From UMGS1251 sp036666555 (GTDB taxonomy: Bacteria; Bacillota; Clostridia; Lachnospirales; Lachnospiraceae): a DNA stretch of 54,402 nt. Numbering within the stretch: position 1 is the stretch's first letter; each line of letters begins with the position of its first letter. Location: the NCBI GenBank assembly GCA_036666555.1, contig JAVWVS010000015.1, forward strand, positions 1 through 54,402. The letters are read 5' to 3'. The notes beneath the pieces are model-generated. The model worked only from the letters and a program-made list of their open reading frames with translations. It was not told the origin of the DNA and ran no database searches. The position numbers were made by a program, and so were the translations under genes. This document shows positions 42,522 through 51,696 of this stretch, piece after piece.

Positions 42522-43871
42522 GTGAACAAAATAAAGAAGAGAGCGATACCCATAGTTGTTTTTACTGTCAGTGCATTGCTGTCTTGTTTTTTGGTTTACA
42601 AAAATGAAGAACAGAAGTTAGAGATGAAGCGAGAGCGCACTCGTTATGTAACGAACTCTCAGGTGAGTAAATTGCAATATAGTATGGATTCTCTTTTTCT
42701 AAAAACACAGACCCTAGAGATGCTGGTGATGGAAGGAGGCGGAGAAGTAAAATATTTTGATGATATTTGCAAACAATTATTAGATAATAAAGCCATTCGA
42801 AGTCTTCAACTGGCACCAAACGGAGTAGTGACTTTTGTATATCCACTTCAGGGAAATGAAGAGGCTTTTGGAGATTTGTTTAGTGATCCGGACAGAAAAG
42901 TGGAGGCAGAGTATGCCCGTGACAGTGGCAATATGACTCTTGCCGGTCCTTATGAACTAGAACAAGGTGGATTAGGGGCGGTTGCCCGCCGACCGATTTA
43001 TCTGCCCGATCAGAATGGCCAATCTGTATTTTGGGGATTTTCTATTATTGTTCTGGATATTCCGGAGGCATTTTATCCTGCGGAATTGGGACAGTTTGCA
43101 AAGGAAAAATTCGAATATAAATTACACCGTATAGATCCCAATACTAAAAAGATACAAATGATAGATGAATCTTCTAAGAAATCACTTTCCAACCCTATTA
43201 ACATCTCTTTTGATGTACCTAACGGTGTCTGGACATTTAGCGTAATGCCAATTGAAGGCTGGATTGTGAAATCAGCAGTGGTTATAGAAGTGGTCATAGC
43301 GATTCTTTTTTCTCTGCTTCTGGCATTTCTTGTGTTTGCGGTTATGAGGATCAATGAACAACGAAAAAAAATGAGTGAATTATCTATGAAAGATGAGTTG
43401 ACAAAACTTCAGAATCAAAGAATGCTGATACAGACATTAAATAAGTTGGTGGATAAAAAGATGCCTTTTGAGTTGTTTTACTTGGACTTTGATGACTTCA
43501 AAAATATTAATGATACCTATGGGCATGATTGCGGAGATTTATTTTTAATAGAAAGTGCAAACCGATTGATGGAGACTTTTGAAAAAGAAGCTTTTATTTA
43601 CCGAATCGGTGGGGATGAATTTGCCATGCTGATTGACCAAGTCATGTCCGATGAGTCTCGCCAACAAATTGTTGAGAGAGTGATTGATGCCTTTTTAAAA
43701 CCATTTGAAATTGCAGGAAATACATTGGTAGTAACGGTGAGCATTGGGTCGGCGCATTATCCGGAGGAGGCACATACCCTGGATCAGATTATTCGCATTG
43801 CAGATCAGTCTATGTATCGTATGAAGAACAACCATAAAAAGAATCAAGTATACAATCAAATGCTATACTAA
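42522..43871 (+). CDS. Membrane diguanylate cyclase with CHASE sensor
   Basis: The 449-residue protein starts at a GTG preceded by GGGGAGGTGAG. A first span (about 9-27) and a second at about 245-270 bracket an extracytoplasmic domain of the CHASE type (SKLQYSMDSLFLKTQTLEML, VARRPIYL). The cytoplasmic GGDEF domain has LTKLQNQRM, YLDFDDFKNINDTYGHDCGD and RIGGDEFAMLI, so it should make cyclic di-GMP. No RxxD inhibitory site is seen before the GGDEF motif. Unlike the truncated copy at 26763-27206, this one is complete. Confidence 0.9.
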   Translation: MNKIKKRAIPIVVFTVSALLSCFLVYKNEEQKLEMKRERTRYVTNSQVSKLQYSMDSLFLKTQTLEMLVMEGGGEVKYFDDICKQLLDNKAIRSLQLAPNGVVTFVYPLQGNEEAFGDLFSDPDRKVEAEYARDSGNMTLAGPYELEQGGLGAVARRPIYLPDQNGQSVFWGFSIIVLDIPEAFYPAELGQFAKEKFEYKLHRIDPNTKKIQMIDESSKKSLSNPINISFDVPNGVWTFSVMPIEGWIVKSAVVIEVVIAILFSLLLAFLVFAVMRINEQRKKMSELSMKDELTKLQNQRMLIQTLNKLVDKKMPFELFYLDFDDFKNINDTYGHDCGDLFLIESANRLMETFEKEAFIYRIGGDEFAMLIDQVMSDESRQQIVERVIDAFLKPFEIAGNTLVVTVSIGSAHYPEEAHTLDQIIRIADQSMYRMKNNHKKNQVYNQMLY

Positions 43872-43912
43872 ATTGGAACAAAAATAAAATACACCTTGGG
43901 GAGACCAATGAT

Positions 43913-45349
43913 ATGGAAAAGAATCAATTTTGTGAGTATCCATTGTCTACAGAAATTATAGAAGCGCTTACGTTGCTGGGATATACAGAACCGACGGAGA
44001 TTCAACAAGAGGTCATTCCGCTTATTTTAGCTGGGAATGACCTGGTTGCCAAGTCCCAGACCGGAACAGGTAAAACAGCAGCATTTGCCATTCCTATTTG
44101 TGAGAAAATAGATTGGCTGGAGAACAATCCCCAAGCACTGGTATTAGAGCCTACAAGAGAATTGGCAGTGCAGGTGCGTGATGAAATGTTTTATATTGGA
44201 CGAAAGAAACGATTAAAAATACCTGCTGTTTTTGGAGGATTCCCCATTGATAAGCAGATTCAGACACTTCGGCAGAAATCTCATATTGTGGTAGGGACAC
44301 CAGGGCGTGTTATGGATCACATTCGACGGGATAGCCTACAGCTACAAGAAATCAAATATTTGGTGATTGATGAAGCAGATTTAATGTTGGACATGGGTTT
44401 TTTAGAAGAAGTAAAAGAAATTATTTCCCTTCTGCCACCGAAGCGGCAGATTTTATTATTTTCCGCTACCTTAAAAGAAAGTGTAAAAAAATTAGTAGAA
44501 GAATATATTACAGATGCAGTTTCCGTGATCCAAGAATCGGAGACAGAAACGGTAGCGGACATAGCGCATATGGTGTATGAAATGAATGCAGAAGAAAAGT
44601 ATGACGTATTTGTCAATATTCTCATTCAGGAAAACCCCAGTAGCTGTATGATTTTTTGTGGGACAAGAGAGATGGTAAATGTGTTATGTCGGAAACTTCG
44701 AAAGGACAAGATTTCCTGTGGCATGATTCATGGAGAGTTAGACCAGCGAGAGCGGTTGAGGACCATTGACGGGTTTCGTACGGGACAAATTCGGTATCTA
44801 ATTGCTACTGATGTAGCAGCCAGAGGAATTGATTTTGAAAATATGACGCATGTGATGAATTATGATTTTCCAATGGGAAAAGAGACTTATGTGCATCGTG
44901 CCGGACGTACCGGGAGAAATGGGAAAAGCGGAAAAGCCATCAGCTTAGTATGTCCTACGGATCAGAAAATGAAACACATGGTAGAAGAATATATAGGAAT
45001 GACGTTACCGGTACAAGTGTGTCCAAAGCAGGATGGGGATAGGCAAAAGGAGTTTCAGGAGCAGCAAAGAAAAAAAGTAGCACCAAGAGCCCGAAAAGGC
45101 GCAGCGTTGAACCGTACCATTACGCGACTGTCCATCGGTGGTGGCAGAAAATCAAAGATGCGGGCGGTGGATATTGTGGGAACCCTCTGTAGTCTGGAAT
45201 TAATGAAAGCAGAAGATATTGGAATTATAGATGTGAGAGATAGCCTAACGTATGTGGAGATATTAAATGGAAAAGGCAAAGCGGTTTTGGAAGCACTACA
45301 GGAAAAACCAATTAAAGGGAAAATTCGTAAAGTTCGAATAACAAGATAG
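43913..45349 (+). CDS. DEAD-box RNA helicase, DbpA/YxiN-like
   Basis: A 478-residue helicase with the Q motif (GYTEPTEIQ), Walker A SQTGTGKT, PTRELAVQ, TPGRVMDHI, DEAD (VIDEADLMLDMGF), SAT, the C-domain motifs ATDVAARGIDF and HRAGRTGRNGKSG, then a basic linker. A C-terminal DbpA RNA-recognition domain (about 395-475, RLSIGGGRKSKMRAVDIVG) targets 23S rRNA helix 92 in the DbpA/YxiN group. The role is large-subunit assembly. The next gene encodes a 23S rRNA methyltransferase, in keeping with that role. Confidence 0.92.
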   Translation: MEKNQFCEYPLSTEIIEALTLLGYTEPTEIQQEVIPLILAGNDLVAKSQTGTGKTAAFAIPICEKIDWLENNPQALVLEPTRELAVQVRDEMFYIGRKKRLKIPAVFGGFPIDKQIQTLRQKSHIVVGTPGRVMDHIRRDSLQLQEIKYLVIDEADLMLDMGFLEEVKEIISLLPPKRQILLFSATLKESVKKLVEEYITDAVSVIQESETETVADIAHMVYEMNAEEKYDVFVNILIQENPSSCMIFCGTREMVNVLCRKLRKDKISCGMIHGELDQRERLRTIDGFRTGQIRYLIATDVAARGIDFENMTHVMNYDFPMGKETYVHRAGRTGRNGKSGKAISLVCPTDQKMKHMVEEYIGMTLPVQVCPKQDGDRQKEFQEQQRKKVAPRARKGAALNRTITRLSIGGGRKSKMRAVDIVGTLCSLELMKAEDIGIIDVRDSLTYVEILNGKGKAVLEALQEKPIKGKIRKVRITR

Positions 45350-45389
45350 TACAGAGGTATGTTGAATAAACGTAGTAAGAGGAGAAAAA

Positions 45390-46535
45390 ATGGAAGAGTT
45401 AAAATGTAAAGTAGCTAATAAATGTGGGGGTTGTCAATTGCAGGGAATTCCTTATGAGGAACAGCTGAAACGGAAGCAGCAGCACGTGAAAGAAGTTCTT
45501 GGAAAATATGGAAAAATCAATAAAATTGTGGGGATGGAACACCCTTACCATTACCGAAATAAAGTACATGCTGCATTCGACCGAGATCGAAGAGGTGCGA
45601 TTATTTCCGGAATTTATAAAGCGGGAACCCATATCTTGATGCCGGTAGATGAGTGTATGATTGAAGATCAAAAGGCAGGCGAAATTATACGAACCATCCG
45701 TGGGATGCTGAAATCATTTAAAATAAAGACCTATGATGAAGATACCGGATACGGTTTGTTACGCCATGTATTGGTCAGAAAAGGATTTGCCAGTGGAGAA
45801 ATCATGGTGGTATTGGTGCTTGGTTCGCCCATCCTGCCATCTAAGAACAATTTTGTGAAAGCACTTTTAAAAGTACATCCGGAAATCACCACGATTATTT
45901 TAAATGTCAATGACAAAAAAACTAGCATGATTCTGGGAGAAAAAGAGAAGACCATCTATGGGAAAGGGTATATTGTGGATACGTTATGCGGGTTCACTTT
46001 CCGCATTTCCTCCAAATCCTTTTATCAAGTCAATCCCATTCAAACAGAAGTGTTATACAAAAAAGCAATTGAATACGCAGGACTGACCGGAAAAGAACGG
46101 ATTATAGATGCTTATTGTGGCATTGGAACGATTGGAATGGTAGCATCCAAACACGCCAAAGAAGTCATTGGCGTAGAGCTTTCCCGGGAAGCAGTGCGGG
46201 ATGCAAGAGCCAATGCAAAACAAAATGGATGTAAAAATATGCAGTTCTACCAAGCGGATGCCGGCGTGTTCATGGTGTCCCTAGCAGAACAAAATGAAAA
46301 GATAGATGTTGTTTTCATGGACCCACCAAGAAGCGGAAGTGATGAAGCGTTCCTATCTTCAGTGGTACAGTTAAAACCAAAAAAAGTGGTCTACGTATCC
46401 TGCAATCCAGAGACACTGGCAAGGGATTTAGAATATCTGGTAACCAAAGGATATAAAGTGCAAGAGATGCAGCCAGTGGATATGTTTAGTTGGACCGAAC
46501 ACGTTGAGTGCGTTGTGTTGATGACAAGGAAATAA
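45390..46535 (+). CDS. 23S rRNA (uracil-5-)-methyltransferase, RlmD/RumA-like
   Basis: The 381-residue protein has the iron-sulfur cysteines (CKVANKCGGCQLQG), a SAM-binding DAYCGIGTIGMVAS, the DPPRSGSDEAFL catalytic region and VSCNPETLARDL with the nucleophilic Cys. It lacks an N-terminal TRAM domain, so it is shorter than E. coli RlmD but usual for many Firmicutes. It methylates uridine in 23S rRNA with SAM. Its last 12 codons (HVECVVLMTRK) overlap a 26-bp sequence repeated at 52889-52914, so the 3' end is the target site of an integrated element; the gene stays intact. Confidence 0.9.
   Translation: MEELKCKVANKCGGCQLQGIPYEEQLKRKQQHVKEVLGKYGKINKIVGMEHPYHYRNKVHAAFDRDRRGAIISGIYKAGTHILMPVDECMIEDQKAGEIIRTIRGMLKSFKIKTYDEDTGYGLLRHVLVRKGFASGEIMVVLVLGSPILPSKNNFVKALLKVHPEITTIILNVNDKKTSMILGEKEKTIYGKGYIVDTLCGFTFRISSKSFYQVNPIQTEVLYKKAIEYAGLTGKERIIDAYCGIGTIGMVASKHAKEVIGVELSREAVRDARANAKQNGCKNMQFYQADAGVFMVSLAEQNEKIDVVFMDPPRSGSDEAFLSSVVQLKPKKVVYVSCNPETLARDLEYLVTKGYKVQEMQPVDMFSWTEHVECVVLMTRK
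46500..46525 (+). repeat. Left attachment-site repeat in the rlmD-like gene
   Basis: The 26 bp CACGTTGAGTGCGT-T-GTGTTGATGAC lie in the last codons of the methyltransferase gene. They recur at 52889-52914 with a single T/G difference. The 3' ends of rumA/rlmD genes are known targets of clostridial and streptococcal integrative elements. This is the left boundary of the decayed island. Confidence 0.75.
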
Positions 46536-46579
46536 TAAATTTATAGTAAAGATTATTTATATTTTATTTGCAAAGTCTA

Positions 46580-46610
46580 TTGACTATCACCTTGGGTGTT
46601 AGCTTATGAT
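46580..46610 (+). promoter_or_regulatory. MerR-type promoter with 19-bp spacer operator
   Basis: TTGACT (46580-46585) and TATGAT (46605-46610) are 19 bp apart. The spacer holds a dyad (CTATCACC TTG GGTGTTAG, 7 of 8 pairs). Overlong spacers with a central dyad are the mark of MerR-controlled promoters, here fitting autoregulation of the following gene. Confidence 0.7.
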
Positions 46611-46628
46611 AATATTGAGGTGATTGAT

Positions 46629-47504
46629 ATGCTAATAAATGAAACAAGCAAAGCAACGAATTTGACAAAAAAGGCAATTGAATATTATGTGGAGCAAAGA
46701 ATGATTTGTCCCCGTGTTTTAGAAAACGGATATCGAGATTTTAGCGAAGCGGATATTTGCACCTTAAAAAAAATTTCAGTCTTGCGTAAACTCGGAGTTT
46801 GCACAGATAATATCCAGACTGTCCTTTCTGACAAAACAGGTGAAGTGCTTCAAAGATTATCAGTGCAGCAAGAATTAAATGTACAAATACAAAAAATAAA
46901 GAAAGCTGCATTGGACAAACTTAGCTCGGGAAGCAGCTATGAATCAATTGCAACTGAACTAAAAGCAATTGAGCAAAACGCAACTATTACTGAAAAGCTG
47001 CTTGAAGCGTTTCCCGGATACTATGGTCGCTTTGTATGTTTGCATTTTGCTCGATTTTTAAATGAACCGATTATAGCAGACGAACAGCAAATAGCATATG
47101 AAAAAATCGTATTATTTTTGGACAGCGTACCACGCCTGACTTTACCAAAAGATTTGCAAGAATATTTGATGGAAGCAACCAAGCATATCAGCACGCAAAA
47201 CATTAGCGAAATGATTGCAAGTACGAAACAATCAATAGAAAATCCAGAAGATTTTATTTCAAACAACAAGGAAATCTTAGATGAATACTTAGCTTACAAA
47301 CAATCTACGAAGTACAAGAATTCGCCTGTTTTCCAAATCAAATCTTTGCTAAAGGAGTTTAATTGCACAAGTGGTTACTATGATGTATTTATTCCTATGA
47401 TGAAACAATTAAGCCCAACATATGCAAATTACTATGCACAGATGGAAATTGCAAACGATAAATTACTTGCACAATACCCTGCCATTGCAAATTTGGGTAG
47501 CTGA
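46629..47504 (+). CDS. MerR-family transcriptional regulator
   Basis: I start at 46629 (MLINETSKATNLTKKAIEYY) after GAGGTGATTGAT, giving 291 residues. The N-terminal MerR winged helix (about 1-68, with RDFSEADICTLKKISVLRKL) is followed by a coiled-coil helix and a long helical C-terminal domain that I do not recognise as a known effector domain. Its promoter has the 19-bp MerR spacer. The gene lies just inside the left attachment repeat. No adjacent transporter or target gene remains; what follows is mobile-element debris. Confidence 0.82.
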   Translation: MLINETSKATNLTKKAIEYYVEQRMICPRVLENGYRDFSEADICTLKKISVLRKLGVCTDNIQTVLSDKTGEVLQRLSVQQELNVQIQKIKKAALDKLSSGSSYESIATELKAIEQNATITEKLLEAFPGYYGRFVCLHFARFLNEPIIADEQQIAYEKIVLFLDSVPRLTLPKDLQEYLMEATKHISTQNISEMIASTKQSIENPEDFISNNKEILDEYLAYKQSTKYKNSPVFQIKSLLKEFNCTSGYYDVFIPMMKQLSPTYANYYAQMEIANDKLLAQYPAIANLGS

Positions 47505-47574
47505 AGCGAATGAGCAATACCCCCTGTGCTTGAACTACCCGCACCAACCAAATAAAAGAATAAAACAACGCATA

Positions 47575-47610
47575 AGTCTGTCGGTAGAAATATCGGCAGG
47601 CTATTTTTTT
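47575..47610 (+). terminator. Intrinsic terminator after the MerR gene
   Basis: AGTCTGTCG (47575-47583) pairs with CGGCAGGCT (47594-47602), followed by ATTTTTTT. Confidence 0.8.
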
Positions 47611-47632
47611 AACTGAAATGGGGGAACGATAA

Positions 47633-47890
47633 ATGCAGGGATTACTATTTCCAATCATCATGCTGACCACCAACGGTGTAGGTTGTGATGTGCTATGCGA
47701 AAAGGAAATCGTGCGGCTCCTAAACCTTGTCAACAACCCGTCCTATACCCATTTGGAGGATAGCGACTTTGAGGCCAGTGTGCCAACGCTGAAGGAGGGA
47801 CCAGTGAAACTGGTGACGGAAATGCTGGGAGCGCCGCAGCGCGAGACAGTAAAGGAGGATATTTATGCTTGGAAAACAAACAACATTTGA
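47633..47890 (+). pseudogene. Conjugative-element protein fragment (unidentified)
   Basis: An 85-residue frame, MQGLLFPIIMLTTNGVGCDV with CEKEIVRLLNLVNNPSYTHL and MLGAPQRETVKEDIYAW, has higher GC than the chromosomal genes around it. It resembles a piece of an element-borne gene, but I cannot name the family. It directly precedes and overlaps the VirB4 remnant. AATGGGGGAACGATAA before the ATG gives a possible ribosome site. Confidence 0.35.
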
Positions 47891-48721
47891 ACCAAACCCC
47901 ACCAACAACGCCCTGCTCAACGTGATTACCCCTGTGGGACTTGAGTTTACCAAGAACAGCCTGTCCGTAGGCGAAAACTACGGCAAGATGTATGGACTAA
48001 TCCGCTACCCGCAAAAGGTAGAGGTGGAGTGGCTTTCCAAGATTACAAATATCCCTGCCACCATTGTTTCTATCGGTTTTAAGCCGGTGGATAACGCCAC
48101 CCTCATCAATGCCATATCCCAAAGCGTGGTACAGCAGCGGAGCATGGCAGAGGGTGCAAAAGACCCCCTATCCCGCCAACGTGCCGAGAAAGCCGCCGTG
48201 CCGAGAGCATTGTCAGCGTGATGAAATGAAAAATGAGCATCATTCCCAATCAGCAAAAGGAGAGCTTTCAGCATATCTCGCCCTCGTTCCCCACCAACGG
48301 AAAGATTGAGAGTATTCTGCAAAAAATCGTGCCGCTGTCTACCTTTGTGGGCGGCTTTCCTTTTGCCAGCAGCGGATTTAATGACGGCGAGGGCTACTAC
48401 TTTGCACAGGACTCCAGCGGTGGTCTTGTCATTGTAGATGTGTGGAAGCGTGGCGGGAATCGCACCAACAGCAACTTTGTAATCATGGGTAATTCCGGTG
48501 TCGGCAAGTCCACTGCCATCAAACATATCATCATGTCGGAGTACATGAAAGGCACAAAAATAATTGTAGCCGATCCCGAATCAGAGTACAAAAACATCTG
48601 TTTTAACCTCGGCGGTGACTGGATTAACGCCGTAGGCGGCTCCACCGGTATGATAAATCCGCTGCAGGTTCGCCCATCCCCGCGCGATGATGAGCAGGAG
48701 AAAGACACCGACCTTTTCTGA
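47865..48721 (+). pseudogene. VirB4-like conjugation ATPase, broken and truncated
   Basis: Two frames cover the N-terminal half of a VirB4/TraE-type ATPase. 47865-48221 gives LLNVITPVGLEFTKNSLSVG and YGKMYGLIRYPQKVEVEWLS. 48233-48721 gives STFVGGFPFASSGFNDGEGY, the Walker A GNSGVGKST, VADPESEYKNIC and MINPLQVRPSPRDD. Between them about 10 bp of frame-disrupted sequence replaces roughly 80 residues of the normal protein. The ATPase C-domain with Walker B is missing after 48721. VirB4 energises type IV secretion during conjugation. Codon use and GC content are clearly different from the AT-rich surroundings, indicating a donor of higher GC. Confidence 0.75.
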
Positions 48722-48828
48722 CGCTATAAAACAAGTGATGGCTGTACTGTGAAGAACGGATCGTGTATGACTTTCGACATATCTCGTAGCTATTCATAAA
48801 AAATTTACAATTTTTTTTACGTCCTCTC

Positions 48829-50046
48829 TTGACACCATCAGACGAGGGGATTTCAGCAACGAATACCAAGAAACGAGAAGAGTTTAAACGGATGATAGCC
48901 GACTGCAGAGCTGGGAAAATTGATATGATTATTACCAAGTCCATTTCAAGATTTGCAAGAAATACACTGGATTGTCTGAATTATGTGAGGGAACTGAAAG
49001 AGTTGGGTATTGGCATTATATTCGAAAAAGAAAATATAAATACATTAGATGCCAAAGGGGAAGTACTGCTAACTATACTTTCCTCGCTGGCACAGGACGA
49101 GAGCCGCTCCATTTCGGAGAATTCAACTTGGGGAATCCGCAGAAGATTTGAAACCGGGCAGTTTAAAATGAGTACCAAACGGTTTCTGGGATACGATACG
49201 GATGAGAACGGCAAGTTGATTATTAATCAGGGACAGGCCAAGATTGTGGTAAGGCTCTACCAAGAATATTTAAACGGAAAAACAGTGGATTATATTGCGA
49301 GACAGTTTACCAGAGAGGGCATTCAGAACTGGGATGGTTCTACGAAGTGGCAATCGACCACCTTGAATAGTATGCTGAAAAATGAAAAATACAAAGGAGA
49401 TGCCATTTTGCAGAAAAGTTACACAGTGGATTTTCTCTCAAAGAAACGTGCTATGAATAAGGGAGAGATACAAAAATATTGTGTGGAAGAGAATCATGAT
49501 GCGATTATAGATGCAGAACTATGGGAATGCGTACAGCTGGAAATGAAGTGGAGGCGGCAGTATTGTAAAGCGCATGGGACGAATTCTTTTTCACACAATA
49601 CGGAGAACAATCCCTTTGCTTCCAAGCTTATCTGCGGTAACTGTAATCGGGCATTTGCAAGAAAGGGGTGGCAGGGAAGTAACGGTATTCGCAAGGTTTG
49701 GCAATGCGGTGATCGCTATAAGGTAAAGGGTGTGGTGGGATGCAATAACCGCCATGTGGGCGAGGAAACGTTGGAGAAGGCTTATTTGATGGCTTGGAAT
49801 GCGGTATTAGAGAATCGGGAACAATGCATGGGCAAATGGAAGAAACTCATAGCAGGGGAAGACCTGCGAGCGAAGTACCATGCCGAACGGCTTGTGGAAT
49901 TAACAGAGGGGGCGGCAGTGACCAAGGAGTTTGACATTGGTTTGATGCTTGCCACACTGGAATGTATTAGAGTATGCGAGGATGGAATGTTGGTGGTAAA
50001 ATTCTATGGTGGGACGGAGATAGAGTGCAGAAATGAAGAGGTTTAG
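48829..50046 (+). pseudogene. Large serine recombinase lacking the catalytic N-terminus
   Basis: The 405-residue frame begins in the middle of the resolvase domain at SDEGISATNTKKREEFKRMI. The first ~60 residues with the catalytic Ser (RVSTDxxEQ) are absent. The remaining parts are complete: ITKSISRFARNTLDCL, the recombinase domain (RRFETGQFKMSTKRFLGYDT, KWQSTTLNSMLKNEKYKGDA), the zinc-ribbon cysteines (ICGNCNRAFARKGW ... WQCGDRYKVKGVVGCNN) and a coiled-coil end. It is of the TndX/TnpX type that moves Tn4451/Tn5397-like elements. Only a TTG at 48829 could start it, without a ribosome site. It should be inactive. Confidence 0.85.
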
Positions 50047-50051
50047 AAGGG

Positions 50052-50090
50052 AAACCGATTGGGGAAGATGCTCTGGTCGGTCTTTTTTCT
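50052..50090 (+). terminator. Intrinsic terminator after the recombinase
   Basis: ACCGATTGG pairs with CTGGTCGGT (several G-T pairs) around AAGATG, and TCTTTTTT follows. Confidence 0.6.
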
Positions 50091-50204
50091 TGTAAATCTT
50101 TCTACTAATTTTTGATTAAAAATGGTATACTATAAAAGAAATGGCAAGGGCAAATATGCTGATTGATGTTTTGAAAATATTGATTATTGCAAAGGAGTTA
50201 TCCT

Positions 50205-51599
50205 ATGATAGATAAATTACTGGCAGAAACAACAGATTGTGATTTTAAACAAGCCGTAGAAATAAAAAAGCCAAAAAGCTGGTTGAAAAGTGTAAGTGCT
50301 TTCGCTAATGGTATAGGTGGCACACTTTTATTTGGAGTGTCAGATGATGGAACAGTAGTAGGACTTGAGAATATAAAAAAAGATGCAGAAGATATTAGTA
50401 GGTTTATCAAAGAACGGATTGCGCCGATTCCAGAATTTGTGTTAAAAGTACAACAGGCTGATAACAAGAAAGATGTATTAGTACTCACGGTGGTGAGTGG
50501 AGAAAAAACACCTTTTTATTATGTTGGAGATGGAAATACCGTAGCTTATATTCGCGTTGGAAATGAGAGCATTCACGCTTCTGAGCATGAACTAAGTGAA
50601 CTTGTTATGAAGGGGCGGAACCTGACCTTTGATTATGTTACGACAAATTATAATAAAAATGATTTGGCATTTTCCATTTTTGAGGCTACCTATAAAAAGA
50701 TAACGAAGAAAGCCGTTATTTCAAAAGATTACGCCTCATTTGGGATGTCTAAAGAGGGTGGAAAACTCACCTATGCAGGACTTCTATTTGCCGATGATTG
50801 CCCATTATTACAATCACGGATTTTTTGTACCAGATGGAACGGATTGACCAAAGGATCAATTTATGATGATGCACTTGATGATAAAGAATTTGAGGGAGAT
50901 TTAATTTCTTTATTGAAATATGCTTGTGATTTTGTAAATGTAAATTCAAAAGTGCGCTGGAAAAAAGTAGCGAACGGAAGGATTAATAAACCGGACTATG
51001 CAGAAAGGGCAGTTTTTGAAGCATTGGCAAATGCCTTAATGCATAGGGATTATTCAATTGTTGGCAGTGAAGTGCATATTGATATGTATGATGATCGTAT
51101 TGAGATATGTTCTCCAGGAGGAATGTATGACGGGACTATGATTCAAGAACTCAATATAGAAGAAGTTTCCTCTAGAAGAAGAAATCCATATATTGCGGAT
51201 ATTTTCCATCGGCTTGATTATGTGGAACGCAGGGGAAGCGGTTTGAAAAAGATACAAGATGAAACAAAGCTACTTTATGGATACACTGATAAATATGCAC
51301 CTAAATTCCTATCAAGCAGAACTGATTTTAGAGTGGTATTGATGAATTTAAACTTTACCCCCCAAGATACCCCCCAAGATACCCCCCAAGATACCCCCCA
51401 AGATAGCAGTATATTAAAAATATTGACATTTTGTAAAGTGGAGAAATCAGCAAGCGAAATCATGGATTTTTGTAAATTAAAAAATAGAAAATATTTCAGA
51501 GAAACAATACTTAAGCCACTTGTGGAGCAAAGATTATTGTTGAGAACAATTCCTGACAAGCCAACAAGCAAATTTCAAAAGTATATTGCAAAACAATAA
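50205..51599 (+). CDS. AlbA_2/Schlafen-type ATP-binding protein
   Basis: I start at 50205 after AAAGGAGTTATCCT. The 464-residue protein has an N-terminal Schlafen/AlbA_2 domain (about 8-130; ESCDFKQ-like TDCDFKQAVEI, FANGIGGTLLFGVSDDG, RVGNESIHAS). A HATPase-like ATP-binding domain follows (about 270-370; VFEALANALMHRDYSIVGSE, SPGGMYDG, RRRNPYIADIFHRLDYVERRGSG). After a TPQD x4 linker there is a winged-helix-like end. Such proteins are common on mobile elements and are thought to act as regulators or defence-linked ATPases; the role here is unknown. It lies between the attachment repeats. Confidence 0.85.
   Translation: MIDKLLAETTDCDFKQAVEIKKPKSWLKSVSAFANGIGGTLLFGVSDDGTVVGLENIKKDAEDISRFIKERIAPIPEFVLKVQQADNKKDVLVLTVVSGEKTPFYYVGDGNTVAYIRVGNESIHASEHELSELVMKGRNLTFDYVTTNYNKNDLAFSIFEATYKKITKKAVISKDYASFGMSKEGGKLTYAGLLFADDCPLLQSRIFCTRWNGLTKGSIYDDALDDKEFEGDLISLLKYACDFVNVNSKVRWKKVANGRINKPDYAERAVFEALANALMHRDYSIVGSEVHIDMYDDRIEICSPGGMYDGTMIQELNIEEVSSRRRNPYIADIFHRLDYVERRGSGLKKIQDETKLLYGYTDKYAPKFLSSRTDFRVVLMNLNFTPQDTPQDTPQDTPQDSSILKILTFCKVEKSASEIMDFCKLKNRKYFRETILKPLVEQRLLLRTIPDKPTSKFQKYIAKQ
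51357..51404 (+). repeat. Four 12-bp tandem repeats coding TPQD
   Basis: ACCCCCCAAGAT is repeated four times in frame, encoding (TPQD)4 in the linker before the C-terminal domain of the AlbA_2-type protein. Because the unit is 12 bp, copy-number changes keep the reading frame and only alter linker length. Confidence 0.9.
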
Positions 51600-51696
51600 A
51601 AGACATTTACTACGCAAAGAATCTATAATAGGGTTCTAAGAAATTTGGAACTTGGATTGTTAGTGAGAAAAGTAGCAGGACAAAGGAGGAGCGGTG

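Noticed and set aside
48005..48526. 173-codon minus-strand ORF across the VirB4 remnant
   Set aside because: It is a long frame due to high GC of the remnant; the plus strand carries the recognisable VirB4 motifs.
51357..51404. CRISPR-like repeat array
   Set aside because: The repeats are contiguous 12-bp units without spacers and lie inside a coding frame.
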